Positions 10,082 through 20,530 of a stretch of 64,000 nucleotides of DNA are shown piece after piece; the first letter of the stretch is position 1; every line of letters starts with the position of its first letter. The stretch is taken from contig NJFT01000016.1 of assembly GCA_002221725.1 (NCBI GenBank), forward strand, positions 186,001 through 250,000, read 5' to 3'. Source of the stretch: Scedosporium boydii (taxonomy: Eukaryota; Ascomycota; Sordariomycetes; Microascales; Microascaceae). Below the pieces are notes generated by a model that worked only from the letters and a program-made list of their open reading frames with translations, ran no database searches and was not told the origin of the DNA. The translations under genes and the position numbers were made by a program.

Positions 10082-10716
10082 GTAGAGCAACTCGATGGGC
10101 GTGCTCAAAAATCTGTAGAAATGCAGATGCTCGCAGAGAGGTGGAAGGCCGTCATTCTCATCAACCAGCGGACCTTTTCCTCGAGGAGAGGAAAGTTTCT
10201 GATCTCTCGCGAAATAGCGTAGTGGCGGGTGAGTCTATCCTTTATACTTCTACTTCCCTATATTGTGCTACTAACTCTAACCCCCCTCCCACATCAATCT
10301 TTCTTCGTCTGCTCGAGTACTACCGAGGCATTCTTATGCTCACCACCGACCGTATCCACTTCTTCGACGGAGTCATCAAGTCCCACTCCATCCACTTCCC
10401 CAAGCCCACCCCTTACACGCGTCAACAGATCTGGAAAATATTTCTGCTCAAGGTCCCCAGCATCAACGCCGACAGCACTCTTCTTACCACGGCTACGCTG
10501 CGGCGTTTGGCGGTCCAGGACATCAATTGACGACAGATCAAGAATACCGTTCGCGCGGCGTATGCCATGGCCAAGAGTGAAAGAGTAGTGCTCCAGCATC
10601 GGCATGTTAATACGGCGCTCGAGGCGAGGAGAAGTTTGGAGATCAGGCTTGCGAGATGTTGGGCCGAAGTCTTGAGGGATAGAGGACGAATAACGAACCT
10701 TGGAGCTCTTGTTTGA
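10082..10716 (+). pseudogene. AAA+ ATPase C-terminal relic
   Basis: The fragment begins near a degraded Walker B (AERWKAVILIN in one frame, then ADLFLEERKVSDL after a one-base shift at about 10160-10168). It continues with FLRLLEYYRGILMLTTDRI, the sensor-1 region of a fungal AAA+ family normally reading LTTNR. A GTGAGT donor after the NSVVA segment is kept, but the acceptor before FLRLLEYY reads CAA instead of CAG. Further on FLLKVPSINADS leads to an in-frame TGA at 10528-10530. After it the same frame continues as RQIKNTVRAAYAMAKSE to 10716. The frameshift, lost acceptor and stop are independent breaks. Walker A and the N-terminal domain are missing. It lies head-on to TYS1. Confidence 0.85.
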
Positions 10717-11404
10717 ATGGTTTGAAAGAGATGTCTTGTCTACACCAAGATAGTGATCACTCGAGGGCATATTATACTCTTGCCCTCACCCAGCATACAT
10801 TATTCCGCCAAAGGAGTCCAGAAACCAACCCTCTGCACTTGAGCAGTTAAAGAACAAACACGAAAAGTAGAATAAACCCGCTCTTCCCCCATGCCAGTGA
10901 CATACCTCCTTTCCGCCTAGGATAAAATAAGAGGACACTAAGGATGTACTCAGTCCCGGTCGCGACAATCACCCTTGGCTCAAATCTAGCTGCAAAGTTA
11001 TCCACTGGGTATCACTCCTTTGCTAAAGTATGCGAGGGCGCTGAACATGACAATACACTAAGCCTTTTTCTTACTTAGATGGGCCGCTGCCTTCCGCTTG
11101 GACGATTGAATTCTCAAATGAGGGATCACCATTTAATGCAATGTTGCCCACTAGTCCTTGTCGCAAGGGAGTGATGCTCACACGCTAGCATCCTAAGCAG
11201 AGAGACCTCACGGTTGCCATTTTTCTGGCTGGAGGAAGGACAGGACAGATGAACTCAAAGGATGTGGTGTCATGGAATCTCATTTTCTATGACTGAACCA
11301 GGCCTTCGCGCCATGTTTCGATAGGGCTTATGTCGCCGTGAGTTCATATATACAGTTCACCATTTTTTGTTTTTTTATTCCTTTCGCTTCCTCTCCCATT
11401 AATC
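10717..11404. other. Intergenic between AAA+ relic and TYS1
   Basis: About 690 bases with no supported gene: the 3' flank of TYS1 and decayed sequence. The ORF at 10786-10968 on the minus strand is Phe/Gly-rich without family resemblance. Confidence 0.45.
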
Positions 11405-12973
11405 CTACGCAGCCGGTTGGCCGTCGGGAGTACCAGCAGCTCCCTCGGCCGGGCGTACCGGTAAGCTCTCACCACCAGCGGGACCAGCGCCACCTCCGGG
11501 GTAGCGCGTACCCTTATTCTTGACCTTCTTCTCCTTCTTCTTCTTCTCCTCGGGCGGGTAAGCCTTCAGCGTAATCTCTTGCCACTCGGGCGACGCTTGG
11601 TAAGCCGCCTGGATAGGGGCCAAAAGGTCTTGTAGAGCCTTGGTGATGGCGGGCTTCAGAAGTTGAGGAGTCAACTAGGAAGGGTTTTGAGTTAGTAAGG
11701 TGAACCTAGTGGGGGGAAACGAACCAGAAAACCACCCCGCAGGGCAACTTACGATGTCGTTCTTGTAATCCTCGTGCATCTGGGAAATCTTGGTGTAAAC
11801 CAAAGGTTCCAGTCCATCCCTCTCACGGGTAACTACTAATTCGCGCTTGCCCTTGAGGCCAGCTGCGGGGAGTAGCACGAATTCTGCAAAGGCGAGGATA
11901 CCGTTGCCTTCGGTGACTCCGGGGGCTGCCTCCGCCTTCTTGATTTTCTTTGCTACCAAGTCGGGAGGGTCGAGGAGGTCAATCTTGCTGTCTATGCGGC
12001 AACGAATGTCAGCAAGTCAGCGCAAAACATGCATTTATACCTCGGGCCTCAGGAGATAGAGTATCGCATACCGGGATCACTCGCGCTCATCTTTCCACCT
12101 TGTAGACCAGGGACCATGGGGTTCATGAGATGTGCCCTCTAATAGTAGGTAAAATTAGGTCAGCCATAATCCATATCTACCCCAATTAGAGTCCCAGTTC
12201 TTACCTCCTTGTAGCCGAGTTTCGGCAGCCAATCCTTAGCCGCAATGAAAAGTTTCCTCTGGTCAAGACCTTCTCAGAGTTAGCCTTTGTGCTCCCCGGC
12301 AGCCAAATGAACCCACGACCAGCGGCCTACCTCCAAACTGCGCATCCACATCAAGGTACTGTTCATCGAGCACCTGGAGAATAGGGTAGAGAAGACCGCT
12401 TAGCGGCGCATTATCCGACTGCTTAACAATCTCCGCTCCCGCCCTCTTTGCATCATTCTCCGAGATGAGCGCACACATGCGGTAGACGTCCATCACATAG
12501 TCGGCATTCTTCTGGTACGAGCTGCCGAAGACGAACTTCAGCTTGTCCGTCGATACACCCACAGCCTCGAGGATGGCCGTGACACCTCGCTTGTAGAACA
12601 ACGCGCGCTGTTCGACTAGTTCGAGGGGCGCCTTGAGGTTGTCGAGGAAGCCGTGGATGTCGGCGAGGAGGATGGTGACTTCGCATCCGGCGTGGAGGAG
12701 CTGGGCGATCTTGATGGCTGGTACGAAGTAGCCGCAGTGAGGCCTTCCGGTCGTTGCCGTTCCTAAATTCGAGGAGAAAATGGGGAGTATGTTAGTGATT
12801 TACGATCATTCGTGAACAAACAACCGCGGACTCGGCGTGGATTATATAGTACCCCAATAGACTCTGGGATTCCGTCCTTCAGCAAGGATACCCTCGATGA
12901 TTTCAGGGTTCAGAATCTCCTCCAAGTTCTCCTTGATCAGAGCGAAGCGCTCCTCAGCCGTCATGGTCGCCAT
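11405..12973 (-). CDS. TYS1: Cytosolic tyrosyl-tRNA synthetase
   Basis: Six exons join to 397 aa: 12973-12853, 12762-12331, 12269-12205, 12138-12072, 11991-11753 and 11674-11405. It charges tRNA-Tyr. The class I HIGH variant appears in TGRPHCGYFVP, followed by LLADIHGFLDNL, DYVMDVYRMC and the KMSKS equivalent KMSASDPDSKIDLLD, which spans the exon 4/5 join. The C-terminal tail is Lys-rich, then Gly/Pro/Ala-rich. Length is close to yeast Tys1. The start MATMTAEERF is used because it matches family length; an ATG 57 bases upstream is also in frame. The 470-bp gap to GPN1 is a divergent promoter. Confidence 0.94.
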
Positions 12974-13442
12974 CCTGATTTCTGGGTCGGTCCCTGTCGA
13001 TGTTGGAGTGCAGGATCTTCGGTTTTTCAATATTGACTTTACTGGTTTGGTTTACTTGGGGGCACGTTTAGAATCTAGTGTGTTAGAGGAACGCCCTCCT
13101 TTTGCAGGAACCCAAAGACTCAATGTCAAGGTGGGGTGTGAGTCAATTGGAGACATTCTTTCGGGCTCACCGCCTTCTTTCTGCCGGTTCCCCCGCAATC
13201 AACTCTTTATTGCAATTATTCTGTTAGTAGAATAGCAGCTCGATCTTCTGTCAGCTTTGCGCCCCTCCAAAAATGATATCAAATCCACGATGCTTTTTTT
13301 CTGAATGTCTGCATTGCGACAAACAACAACCTGCGCCTTTCCTTTCAGTCCATCATATTAGCCTCCCAAAGACCACGCCTTTCTCTGTACAAGTGCCTCT
13401 TCTCTTTCGTTATTCTGAATTGAAATCGGCGAAGCTTCCGCC
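12974..13442. promoter_or_regulatory. Divergent promoter region TYS1/GPN1
   Basis: The two start codons face away from each other across 469 bases. The GPN1 side is pyrimidine-rich (13370-13420), as is common for fungal transcription start regions. No specific factor site is claimed. Confidence 0.55.
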
Positions 13443-14759
13443 ATGGCTTCGACTTCTGAATCAAAGGCGGATGCCACCCCCACCACCGAGCGCCCGACAG
13501 TGATCGTGTGTGTAGGAATGGCCGGTAAGCTTTCCATTTGAGAAGGAAAAGGATATCTTTATAGACCTATTTTGACCTCTTATTTCCCTGCTGGAAGGAT
13601 CCGGAAAGACCACATTCATGAGGCGCATCAACTCCCACCTCCACTCAAAAGGCAGTCCTCCATACGTCATCAACCTTGACCCCGCGACACTCGAGGTTCC
13701 CTTCGACTGCAACATCGATATCCGCCAGTCAATCAAGTACAAGGATGTAATGAAGCACTACAACCTTGGACCCAACGGCGCCATTATGACCTCGCTCAAT
13801 TTGTTTGCGACAAAGGTTGATCAAATGGTTGGCTTGTTGGAGAAGAGAGCAAAGCCGGACCCCGAACACCCGGAGCGCAAACCCGTCGAGCATATCATTG
13901 TCGACACGCGTGAGTTTCTCAAACCACCATAAATATTGCATCGCGAAATCCTCCTCAATTCACCTAACCTATTTTTCTTTCCATTGTTCTAGCTGGTCAA
14001 ATCGAAGTCTTCGTATGGTCAGCAAGCGGCCAAATCCTCCTCGAATCCCTCGCATCCTCCTTCCCCACCGTACTCGCCTACATAATCGACACCCCACGCA
14101 CGACGTCCACAAGCACATTCATGAGCAACATGCTCTACGCCTGCAGTATCCTCTACAAGACCAAACTTCCCATGATCCTCGTATTCAACAAGACCGATGT
14201 CAAAGACGCCAGCTTCGCCAAAGAGTGGATGACGGACTACGAAGCCCTTCGCGAGGCCCTCGCTGACGACGAACTCCGCGCCGAGACCGAGGGTGCTGAA
14301 AGCGGATCCGGATATAGCAGCAGTCTACTAAGCTCTATGAGTCTCGTGCTCGAGGAGTTCTACTCGCATCTCAGCGTCGTTGGCGTCAGTTCTAGGGTAG
14401 GCACGGGAGTCAGCGAGTTCTTCGAGGCTGTGAAAGAGAAGGCGGAGGAGTTTGAGCGGGATTACCAGCCCGAGTTGGATCGTTTGAGGACCGCGAAGGA
14501 GGAGGAGAAGGTTAAGAAGCGGGAGAGGGAACTGGAGAAGATGATGAAGGGTATGTCGGTCCAGGGTGGGGAGAGTGACCTCGTTTCTAAGATTGGAAGC
14601 GTCGACGTGGTGGAGGATAGCGGAGACGAGGAATATGAGGACGAGGAGGGTGGGAGCTCCGCGCTTCAGGACAGGTACAAGGCGGCGCTTGGCGGTGGGG
14701 GTGATTCTGTGGAGGCGGAAGCGAGTTATGCCAAGTATCTCCACTCGCAGAGGCAGTAG
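13443..14759 (+). CDS. GPN1: GPN-loop GTPase 1 (Npa3/XAB1)
   Basis: Three exons join to 386 aa: 13443-13524, 13598-13909 and 13993-14759. GPN GTPases act in cytoplasmic assembly and nuclear import of RNA polymerase II. The P-loop GMAGSGKTTF spans exons 1 and 2. The signature Gly-Pro-Asn insertion is in [16 protein letters not shown], the switch motif DTPGQIEVF spans exons 2 and 3, and the G4 motif is FNKTD. After the GTPase fold come [16 protein letters not shown], a charged coiled-coil segment ([14 protein letters not shown]) and an acidic tail typical of GPN1 rather than GPN2/3. Codon composition changes within exon 3 from C-rich to G-rich. Confidence 0.95.
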
Positions 14760-15086
14760 ATGGGGAGGGGAACAAGGGACAGGATAGAGGGGAAAAGCAC
14801 TTGACGTTCTTGACATGCATTGAATGTACCATACTTCGGACTGAAAGAAAAAAAAATTAATTTATGATACCATTTGAATTTTTTTGAGGCAGCTCATTAC
14901 GACATTCCCGTATCTTTCGAGGAGGGCGAAGAAACTAACGCGAACATGTTCTTGTTCCGACCTATTCTCTTTGAACCATTGCGCCTAAGCTCCGTATCCC
15001 CCAATATGAATATGCCATGCAAAGGAAAAACCCACCCGCTCCCCTAACCACAGACCCGTCCTTCTCATCCAGCCTCTGTACTCCCC
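14760..15086. other. Convergent 3' intergenic, GPN1/RPB12
   Basis: Shared 3' flank of two convergent genes. A-rich tracts near 14845-14885 could serve polyadenylation of GPN1. No gene was seen. Confidence 0.5.
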
Positions 15087-15393
15087 TTATCGCGCCTCAA
15101 ACTGAACCATACTAAGGAAAAAAGAAAATCAGTCAAGCCCACCTTCAACGCCAGGAGACGCGAGAGAGAGAACAGAAAACTCACCGCTTAGTACGATCCT
15201 TGTAGAGAATACGACAACCGCAGAACTTGCACCTCAGGAAGGGCACGGTCTGGTGGTCGGAGGATTTGACGCCGCAGTCGCCGCAGATATAGACGAGGTT
15301 GGGGTTCTTGGAGCTGACGGCGTCGACGCCTCCGTAGGGCTTGGGGGCGTGGTCGGCAGTGGAGGTGGGGATCTGGTACTCCTCGCGAGACAT
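15087..15393 (-). CDS. RPB12: RNA polymerases I, II and III shared subunit Rpb12 (RPABC4)
   Basis: Two exons join to 77 aa: 15393-15185 and 15111-15087. The protein is a small zinc-binding subunit common to all three nuclear RNA polymerases. The zinc site is formed by YICGDCG and LRCKFCGCRILYKDRTKR. If the first ORF were read through it would end at TKR. Splicing at GTGAGT to the downstream AG instead restores MVQFEAR, the conserved C-terminus of the family, which strongly supports the 25-base terminal exon. The N-terminal 25 residues are variable, as usual. Confidence 0.95.
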
Positions 15394-16095
15394 TGCGGAT
15401 GTTTGGCGAAATTAACGGATTTGGGGTTGTTTTGGGGAATTGTATTTCGGGGATTGTTCGCTCGATATTGCGAGGTGATGGTTTGGTTCGGAGGTGGAGA
15501 GTGGCGGATCGTGAGTGGGAGATTAGAGGTGGAAAAGAAAAAAAATCGAAGGCTGTAATTGTAAGGCTGCCACTAAAACGGCCAGCTGAATCCACTGTCA
15601 AGCTGGCACACCGAAACGGTCCGTGCGCCACCTGACTTTTCCCGATCTGCTTTGCGACATTGACATTTCGGCAGCGAAGTTCCATGCCAAGTCACTTCGT
15701 ACTTCGTCACTTCCCCAAACAAGAGCCATCGATATCCCAACTCTTGACAGATGCCTTCACAACTCTCCTGATAATCAATCCCGCAATCCCAATCATCTCC
15801 CCCCCACTCTCCTTTTCGACAACATCCCACATCCCACGCTCGAATTCCCCTATACCACTCGACCAGGGCGCCACATTCATTGACAGCCCCAAAAGCCCTC
15901 CAACACATGAAAATTTCGCCACATTTTGCTGATTATCAGCCATTACGACTCAGACCTGTTAAACTGACCGGTCGAACCCCCCCTCCCTTTTTCCGAAGCC
16001 GGCCGTTGCGGGACTTATTCCCACATATAAACACCACCCCACGCACCGACACCTCTTGCTAGACCTGGCTTCCCCTCCCCCTTCGATTTTACTAG
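15394..16095. promoter_or_regulatory. Divergent promoter region RPB12/CWF19
   Basis: About 700 bases between divergent starts. A CATATAAACA word at 16023-16032 lies about 65 bases before the CWF19 start and may act as a TATA-like element. A 78-aa minus-strand ORF at 15707-15943 is present but has no known match and is not called a gene. Confidence 0.45.
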
Positions 16096-18273
16096 ATGGA
16101 CGGGCTTGAAGAGTTCGAAAAGAGCTTGGCGGCGGACAAGGCCGAGAGGGACCGCGATGATCGAGACCGCGAGGAAAGGAAGAGGAGGAAGCATAGGCAT
16201 GAGAGGCACGGGGATGATAGGGATAGGGATGGTGAGAGGAGCCACCGACACCGCTCGCATAGGCACTACGATGATTACGATCGGGACGGCCATCGGAATA
16301 AGAGGTCACGGCATGAGGAGGGACATCGATCGAGCCGACATGGAGAGCACCGGGAGCATAGAGAACATCGGGAGCACAGAGAACATAAAGACCGGGACCA
16401 AGATCGAGATCGAGACCGAAATCATCGCAGTTCTAGGAGCCATGGGAAAGATGAGGAATCATCGTCGAGGTCGTCCAGAGACAAACCTACCGCTGAGGAC
16501 GAACGTAATGACCCCCCCAAGTCGAATTCTCTGCAGCGCGATTCGTGGATGACAGCACCTTCGGCCCTCGATATCGATTACGTTCACCGACGTAACAAGG
16601 ACCCGCCTCCACCCCCGCCAAAGAAAGAGCCCGAACGTGTACTTCACGAACGAGAACTTAATCAGGGCTTACGCAATTATAAACTCAACCCAGAAGACGA
16701 CGACGATAGCGATGAAGAAGCAGTAAAGGAAATCAGCGTCGATTACAAGTTCGGAGATGACGGATCACAATGGCGAATGACGAAACTCAAGGCCGTGTAT
16801 ACCACCGCGGAGAGGGACGGGCGCTCCGTAGACGACGTGGCCCTAGAACGGTACGGAAGCCTCCAGGAATTCGATATTGCTCGGGAGGAAAAGGACGAGT
16901 TGGATCGTCGGAGACTCTACGGAGATGGCTACGCGATGAAGGAGGGTCCGACGGGAGATTTATACATGGAAAGGAAGGCCTCGGAAAATAAGAGCAGGGC
17001 GGCCCGCGGCTCGATGAGCTTTACGCTAGCGCGGGAACAACCTGAACCGGCAGCTATGGTCGTCGACGAGATGCACCGATCGCCGGCCGCGACCATGGAC
17101 CAGACGGCGCTGAACAGATTACGCGCGCAGATGATGAAGGCGAAGCTGCGCAAGGCTCCGGATGCTGAAAAGCTCGAGGAGGAGTACAACAAGGCAGCAG
17201 CGGCCTTCGTAGAAACGGGCCCCAGGACGGTAGCGCTGGGCGCCATGGAGAATCGTATGCTCGCGGGGCCACGGGCCGAAGTCAAGGCGGTCGAGACGAA
17301 GCGGGGTCGCGAGCGAGGTAATCTAGAAGAGAACGAGGACATGACAATCGAGCAGATGATCCAGGAAGAGCGGAGAACGAAGAACCAGGCGGGAGGCGAG
17401 TCTATGAGGCTAGCCGAGCGGATCGCCAAGGACTCGCTCTTCGACAACGACCTCGATTACATGGACGAGAACGCCGCGAAGTTGGCCAAGAGAGTGCACA
17501 AGTCCGAGGTGAACCTGAAGAACCTCGCCATCAACGAGTTCCAAAAGATGAACCGCATCCTCGACGCCTGCCCGCTCTGTTACCATGAAGACACGGGCAA
17601 GCAGCCCATCGCGCCCGTCATCTCGCTCGGCACGCGCGTATACCTCACCCTCCCCACCGAACCCGAAGTCAGCGACGGTGGTGCCGTCATCGTACCTTTG
17701 GCGCACCGCACGAACCTCCTCGAATGCGACGACGACGAGTGGGAAGAGATTCGCAACTTTATGAAGTCGCTAACGCGCATGTACCACGACCAAGGGCGCG
17801 AGGTCATCTTTTACGAAAACGCCGCAGCCCCTCAACGGCACCCACACGCGGCCATGACGGTCGTGCCCATCCCCTACGAGCTGGGCGAGACGATCCCCGC
17901 GTACTTCAAGGAGGCTTTCCTTACGTCTGACGAAGAATGGTCGCAGCATCGCAAGGTCATCGACACGGGGGCGAAAGCGCGCGAGGAAGGGATGGGCCGC
18001 ATGGCGTTCCGGCGGTGCATCGCCAAGGAGATGCCGTATTTCCACGTGTGGTTTACGCTGGACGGCGGGCTGGGCCACGTCGTGGAGAACTCAGACAGGT
18101 GGCCGAAGGGTGATCTGTTCGCGCGAGAGGTGATTGGCGGGGTGTTGGATGTTGGGCCGGAGGTGGTGAAGAAGCAGGGGAGGTGGAGGAAGGGTGAGGA
18201 TCGGAGGTTGGAGGGGTTTAAGAGGTGGTGGAGGAAGTTTGACTGGACGAGGGTGTTGGAGCAGGAGGGCTGA
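16096..18273 (+). CDS. CWF19/CwfJ-family splicing factor
   Basis: A single exon encodes 725 aa. The N-terminal 140 residues are an Arg/Asp/His/Glu low-complexity domain with repeated REH units, like other spliceosomal RS/RD proteins. The C-terminal third carries the CwfJ C-terminal domains. A CPLC zinc pair lies at residues 492-495, GGAVIVPLAHRTNLL follows, then EVIFYENAAAPQRHPHAAM with an HxH at 582/584, and finally the second domain with GMGRMAFRRCIAKEMPYFHVWF. The family (fission yeast Cwf19, human CWF19L2) associates with late spliceosomes and has a HIT-like fold related to lariat debranching cofactors. The long N-terminus fits Cwf19/CWF19L2 better than yeast Drn1. No frameshift is seen. 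Confidence 0.92.
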   Translation: MDGLEEFEKSLAADKAERDRDDRDREERKRRKHRHERHGDDRDRDGERSHRHRSHRHYDDYDRDGHRNKRSRHEEGHRSSRHGEHREHREHREHREHKDRDQDRDRDRNHRSSRSHGKDEESSSRSSRDKPTAEDERNDPPKSNSLQRDSWMTAPSALDIDYVHRRNKDPPPPPPKKEPERVLHERELNQGLRNYKLNPEDDDDSDEEAVKEISVDYKFGDDGSQWRMTKLKAVYTTAERDGRSVDDVALERYGSLQEFDIAREEKDELDRRRLYGDGYAMKEGPTGDLYMERKASENKSRAARGSMSFTLAREQPEPAAMVVDEMHRSPAATMDQTALNRLRAQMMKAKLRKAPDAEKLEEEYNKAAAAFVETGPRTVALGAMENRMLAGPRAEVKAVETKRGRERGNLEENEDMTIEQMIQEERRTKNQAGGESMRLAERIAKDSLFDNDLDYMDENAAKLAKRVHKSEVNLKNLAINEFQKMNRILDACPLCYHEDTGKQPIAPVISLGTRVYLTLPTEPEVSDGGAVIVPLAHRTNLLECDDDEWEEIRNFMKSLTRMYHDQGREVIFYENAAAPQRHPHAAMTVVPIPYELGETIPAYFKEAFLTSDEEWSQHRKVIDTGAKAREEGMGRMAFRRCIAKEMPYFHVWFTLDGGLGHVVENSDRWPKGDLFAREVIGGVLDVGPEVVKKQGRWRKGEDRRLEGFKRWWRKFDWTRVLEQEG

Positions 18274-18626
18274 AATGGCGGGACCCTTGGAAATGCCCTC
18301 GTAAATTAGAATTAGGACGTAAATGTTGGCATTGATGTTAGCTTTGATCAATGTGAAGGTTGATCATGTTGGTGGTGAAGCGATGCGATGCCGAGGTACA
18401 AATTGAGGGAGCTAAACAGCGCTTGAGATTTAAGTAACTACCGACCTCCCACTTTCCGTGTTTGATTCAATGGTCTGCACTAGATTAGCTTAAATTCCCC
18501 AGATTCCAGATCTGATCTTCCCTGTATAATCGCATCCTCTCAACACCGCGAACATCACCTCCATCCATCAATCTCATCAGTCCCCCAACTCCTCAATTCC
18601 TATCGGCTCCAATCCCGACAACGAAA
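18274..18626. other. Intergenic CWF19 to HIT gene
   Basis: Tandem genes on the plus strand are separated by 353 bases. The second half becomes C-rich and A/C-rich toward the HIT gene start, a typical 5' leader. Nothing else was seen. Confidence 0.5.
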
Positions 18627-19268
18627 ATGTCCTCCGACAACGACCCCAACTGTCCCTTCTGCAATATCTCAACCACCTACGCTCCCTTCCCGCCAACCCA
18701 CCCACCCAAACTCACATCCTCCTCCTCCTGCCCCATCTCCCCAACCAAAACCACGCCCGAAACGCACCTCATCCTCTCCACCCCCACACTAATCTCCTTC
18801 CTCGACATCCTCCCCCTGCAACCGTTCCACCTCCTCCTCTGCCCCCGCTCCCACCGCCCCAAACTCACCTCCGTCACGCGCTCCGAAGCCTCCGAGATGG
18901 GACGGTACCTCGCCGTGCTGTCGCGGGCCGTCGTGAAGGTGACGGGGTCGAAGGACTGGAACGTGGTGCAGAATAATGGGGTGGGCGCGGGGCAGGTCGT
19001 GGGACATGTGCATTTTCACGTGGTGCCGAGGAGAGGGGACGGGGGTGGGAATGGCGGCGTTGGGGAGGGGAGGTTTAGTAAGAGTTATGTTATGTTTGCG
19101 AAGGGGATGAGGGAGGAGTTGGATGATGAGGAGGGGAGAGAGATGGCGGGGTTGTTGAGGGAGGCTGTGGCGGAGATTTTGAGGGAGGAGGAGGGTGAGG
19201 AGGAGGTGGAGGAAGAGGATAAGGAACAGGTAGAGGAGAAGAAGAAGAATAAGGAGTCCAAGCTATAA
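18627..19268 (+). CDS. Histidine-triad (HIT) family hydrolase/transferase
   Basis: A single exon encodes 213 aa. The N-terminal CPFCNIS motif provides the Cys pair seen in many HIT proteins. PLQPFHLLLCPRSHRPKLTSV follows, and the catalytic triad is VGHVHFHVVPR (His127, His129, His131). Such enzymes cleave nucleoside phosphoramidates, dinucleotide polyphosphates or adenylated intermediates; this substrate is not predictable. After the fold there is a Glu/Lys-rich tail of about 40 residues. Base composition changes abruptly near 18895: the first 270 bases are C-rich with few G, and the rest are G-rich with few C. It converges with the aldo/keto reductase, 141 bases apart. Confidence 0.9.
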   Translation: MSSDNDPNCPFCNISTTYAPFPPTHPPKLTSSSSCPISPTKTTPETHLILSTPTLISFLDILPLQPFHLLLCPRSHRPKLTSVTRSEASEMGRYLAVLSRAVVKVTGSKDWNVVQNNGVGAGQVVGHVHFHVVPRRGDGGGNGGVGEGRFSKSYVMFAKGMREELDDEEGREMAGLLREAVAEILREEEGEEEVEEEDKEQVEEKKKNKESKL

Positions 19269-19409
19269 GACGCATGCCATTTCACGATACGCGGCCCGGG
19301 TTAACGATGGCCTTCATACACTTGATTCTCTTTCATTCCAACTATAGTCTCAACCTCAGCCGACGGGAGACAAAAGGGCCAAGCCTCTCCAGGATTTCCC
19401 CATTTTCCT

Positions 19410-20530
19410 CTACTCGTCATCGCCGAAGAACACCTTAATAGGCAACCAAGCGTCACCACAAACCTTAAACCGCTCCGGAATGGCATCCAACCTCTTAATC
19501 TCATCCTCCGTCAACTCCCACCCATCGACCTCGAAATTAGCCTTGATGCGCTCCTCGGACACGGACTTGGGGATGACGCTCCAGCCCTTCTGGAGCCCCC
19601 ACATGAGGAGGACCTGCTGGGGCGTGCGGCCCTTGGCGGCGGCGATGTCGAGGAGGGTCTTGTTGGTGTAGAGGGGGGAGTTTGTGCTTCCTAGGCAGGA
19701 ATAGCCCGTGGAGTGGATGCCCTTGGAGGTGTTGTAGGCGACGAGCTTGGGGGACGGGTTGCAGGGATGGAGTTCGATTTGGTTGACGGCGGGGACGATC
19801 TAGGGTCCGGATCAGTATTATAGGACAAGAATCGGAAACGACACAAGAATAAAATAGAAATAAAACAAGAAAAAAAAAAAAGCGAAAGATTCAAAACTCA
19901 CCTTACACGACTCATCATTCAACAACCTCTCCAGATTCCTAATCCCAAAATTCGAAACCCCAATATTCCTCACCTTCCCCGTCCCCACCAACTTCTGCAT
20001 CTCCCTCCACGTATCAACAAAATCCCACCCCTCCAGATGCTTCTTCAAGTCCTCCGGATCCGTACTGCTCGGCCAATGCACGAGGTACAAATCAACGTAA
20101 TCAAGGCCCAGGTTCTTCAGCGACGCGTCAATGGCTTCGGGCACGCGCTTGTGCCAAGGGTTGTCGAGCTTGGTGGTGACCCAGATCTCGGAGCGGGGGA
20201 CGCCGGAGTCGCGGATGGCGGCGCCGACCTCGGTTTCATTGCCGTAGGCGAAGGCGGTGTCGATGTGGGGGTAGCCGTTCTTGAGGGCGGAGAGGACGGC
20301 GTCGTAGACTTGGTTGGGGGGAGATTGCCAGGTGCCGAGGCCGATGGCGGGGATTTCGGCGCCGGTGTTGAGCTTGAAGGTGCGTCTGGGGAGTTCATGT
20401 CAGTATTGGGCGTCGGGGGAGGAAAAGAATAGAGATGGATGAGCAGGAGAGGAAACGTGAGTTGTGGGGAGTTGTGGCATTGCGAGTGTGATAAGTCTTG
20501 GACATACTTGGTCTGGTCAACTGGAGCCAT
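19410..20530 (-). CDS. Aldo/keto reductase (Gcy1/Ypr1-like)
   Basis: Three exons join to 298 aa: 20530-20508, 20385-19902 and 19799-19410. The first coding exon holds only MAPVDQT plus two bases. The (beta/alpha)8 NADPH-dependent reductase fold is evident from IPAIGLGTW, the tetrad residues Asp50 and Tyr55 (HIDTAFAYGNE), Lys80 (VTTKL) and His111 (YLVHWP). VRNIGVSNF and PAVNQIELHPC follow, then the cofactor-binding end VIPKSVSEERIKANFEV. Similar fungal enzymes reduce glyceraldehyde, dihydroxyacetone or other aldehydes. The substrate cannot be read from sequence. Intron 2 contains an A-rich block on the plus strand. Confidence 0.93.

Noticed and set aside
10294..10770. 158-aa minus-strand ORF
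   Set aside because: It is antisense to the AAA+ relic, whose plus-strand frame carries the conserved motifs.
12722..12730. TACGAAGTA copy in TYS1
   Set aside because: It falls in the codons for the conserved Gly-Tyr-Phe-Val segment after the HIGH-like motif, so protein constraint explains it; it was not counted with the dispersed word.
15707..15943. 78-aa minus-strand ORF between RPB12 and CWF19
   Set aside because: It reads like a protein but lies in the divergent promoter and matches no family I know; length is within chance.
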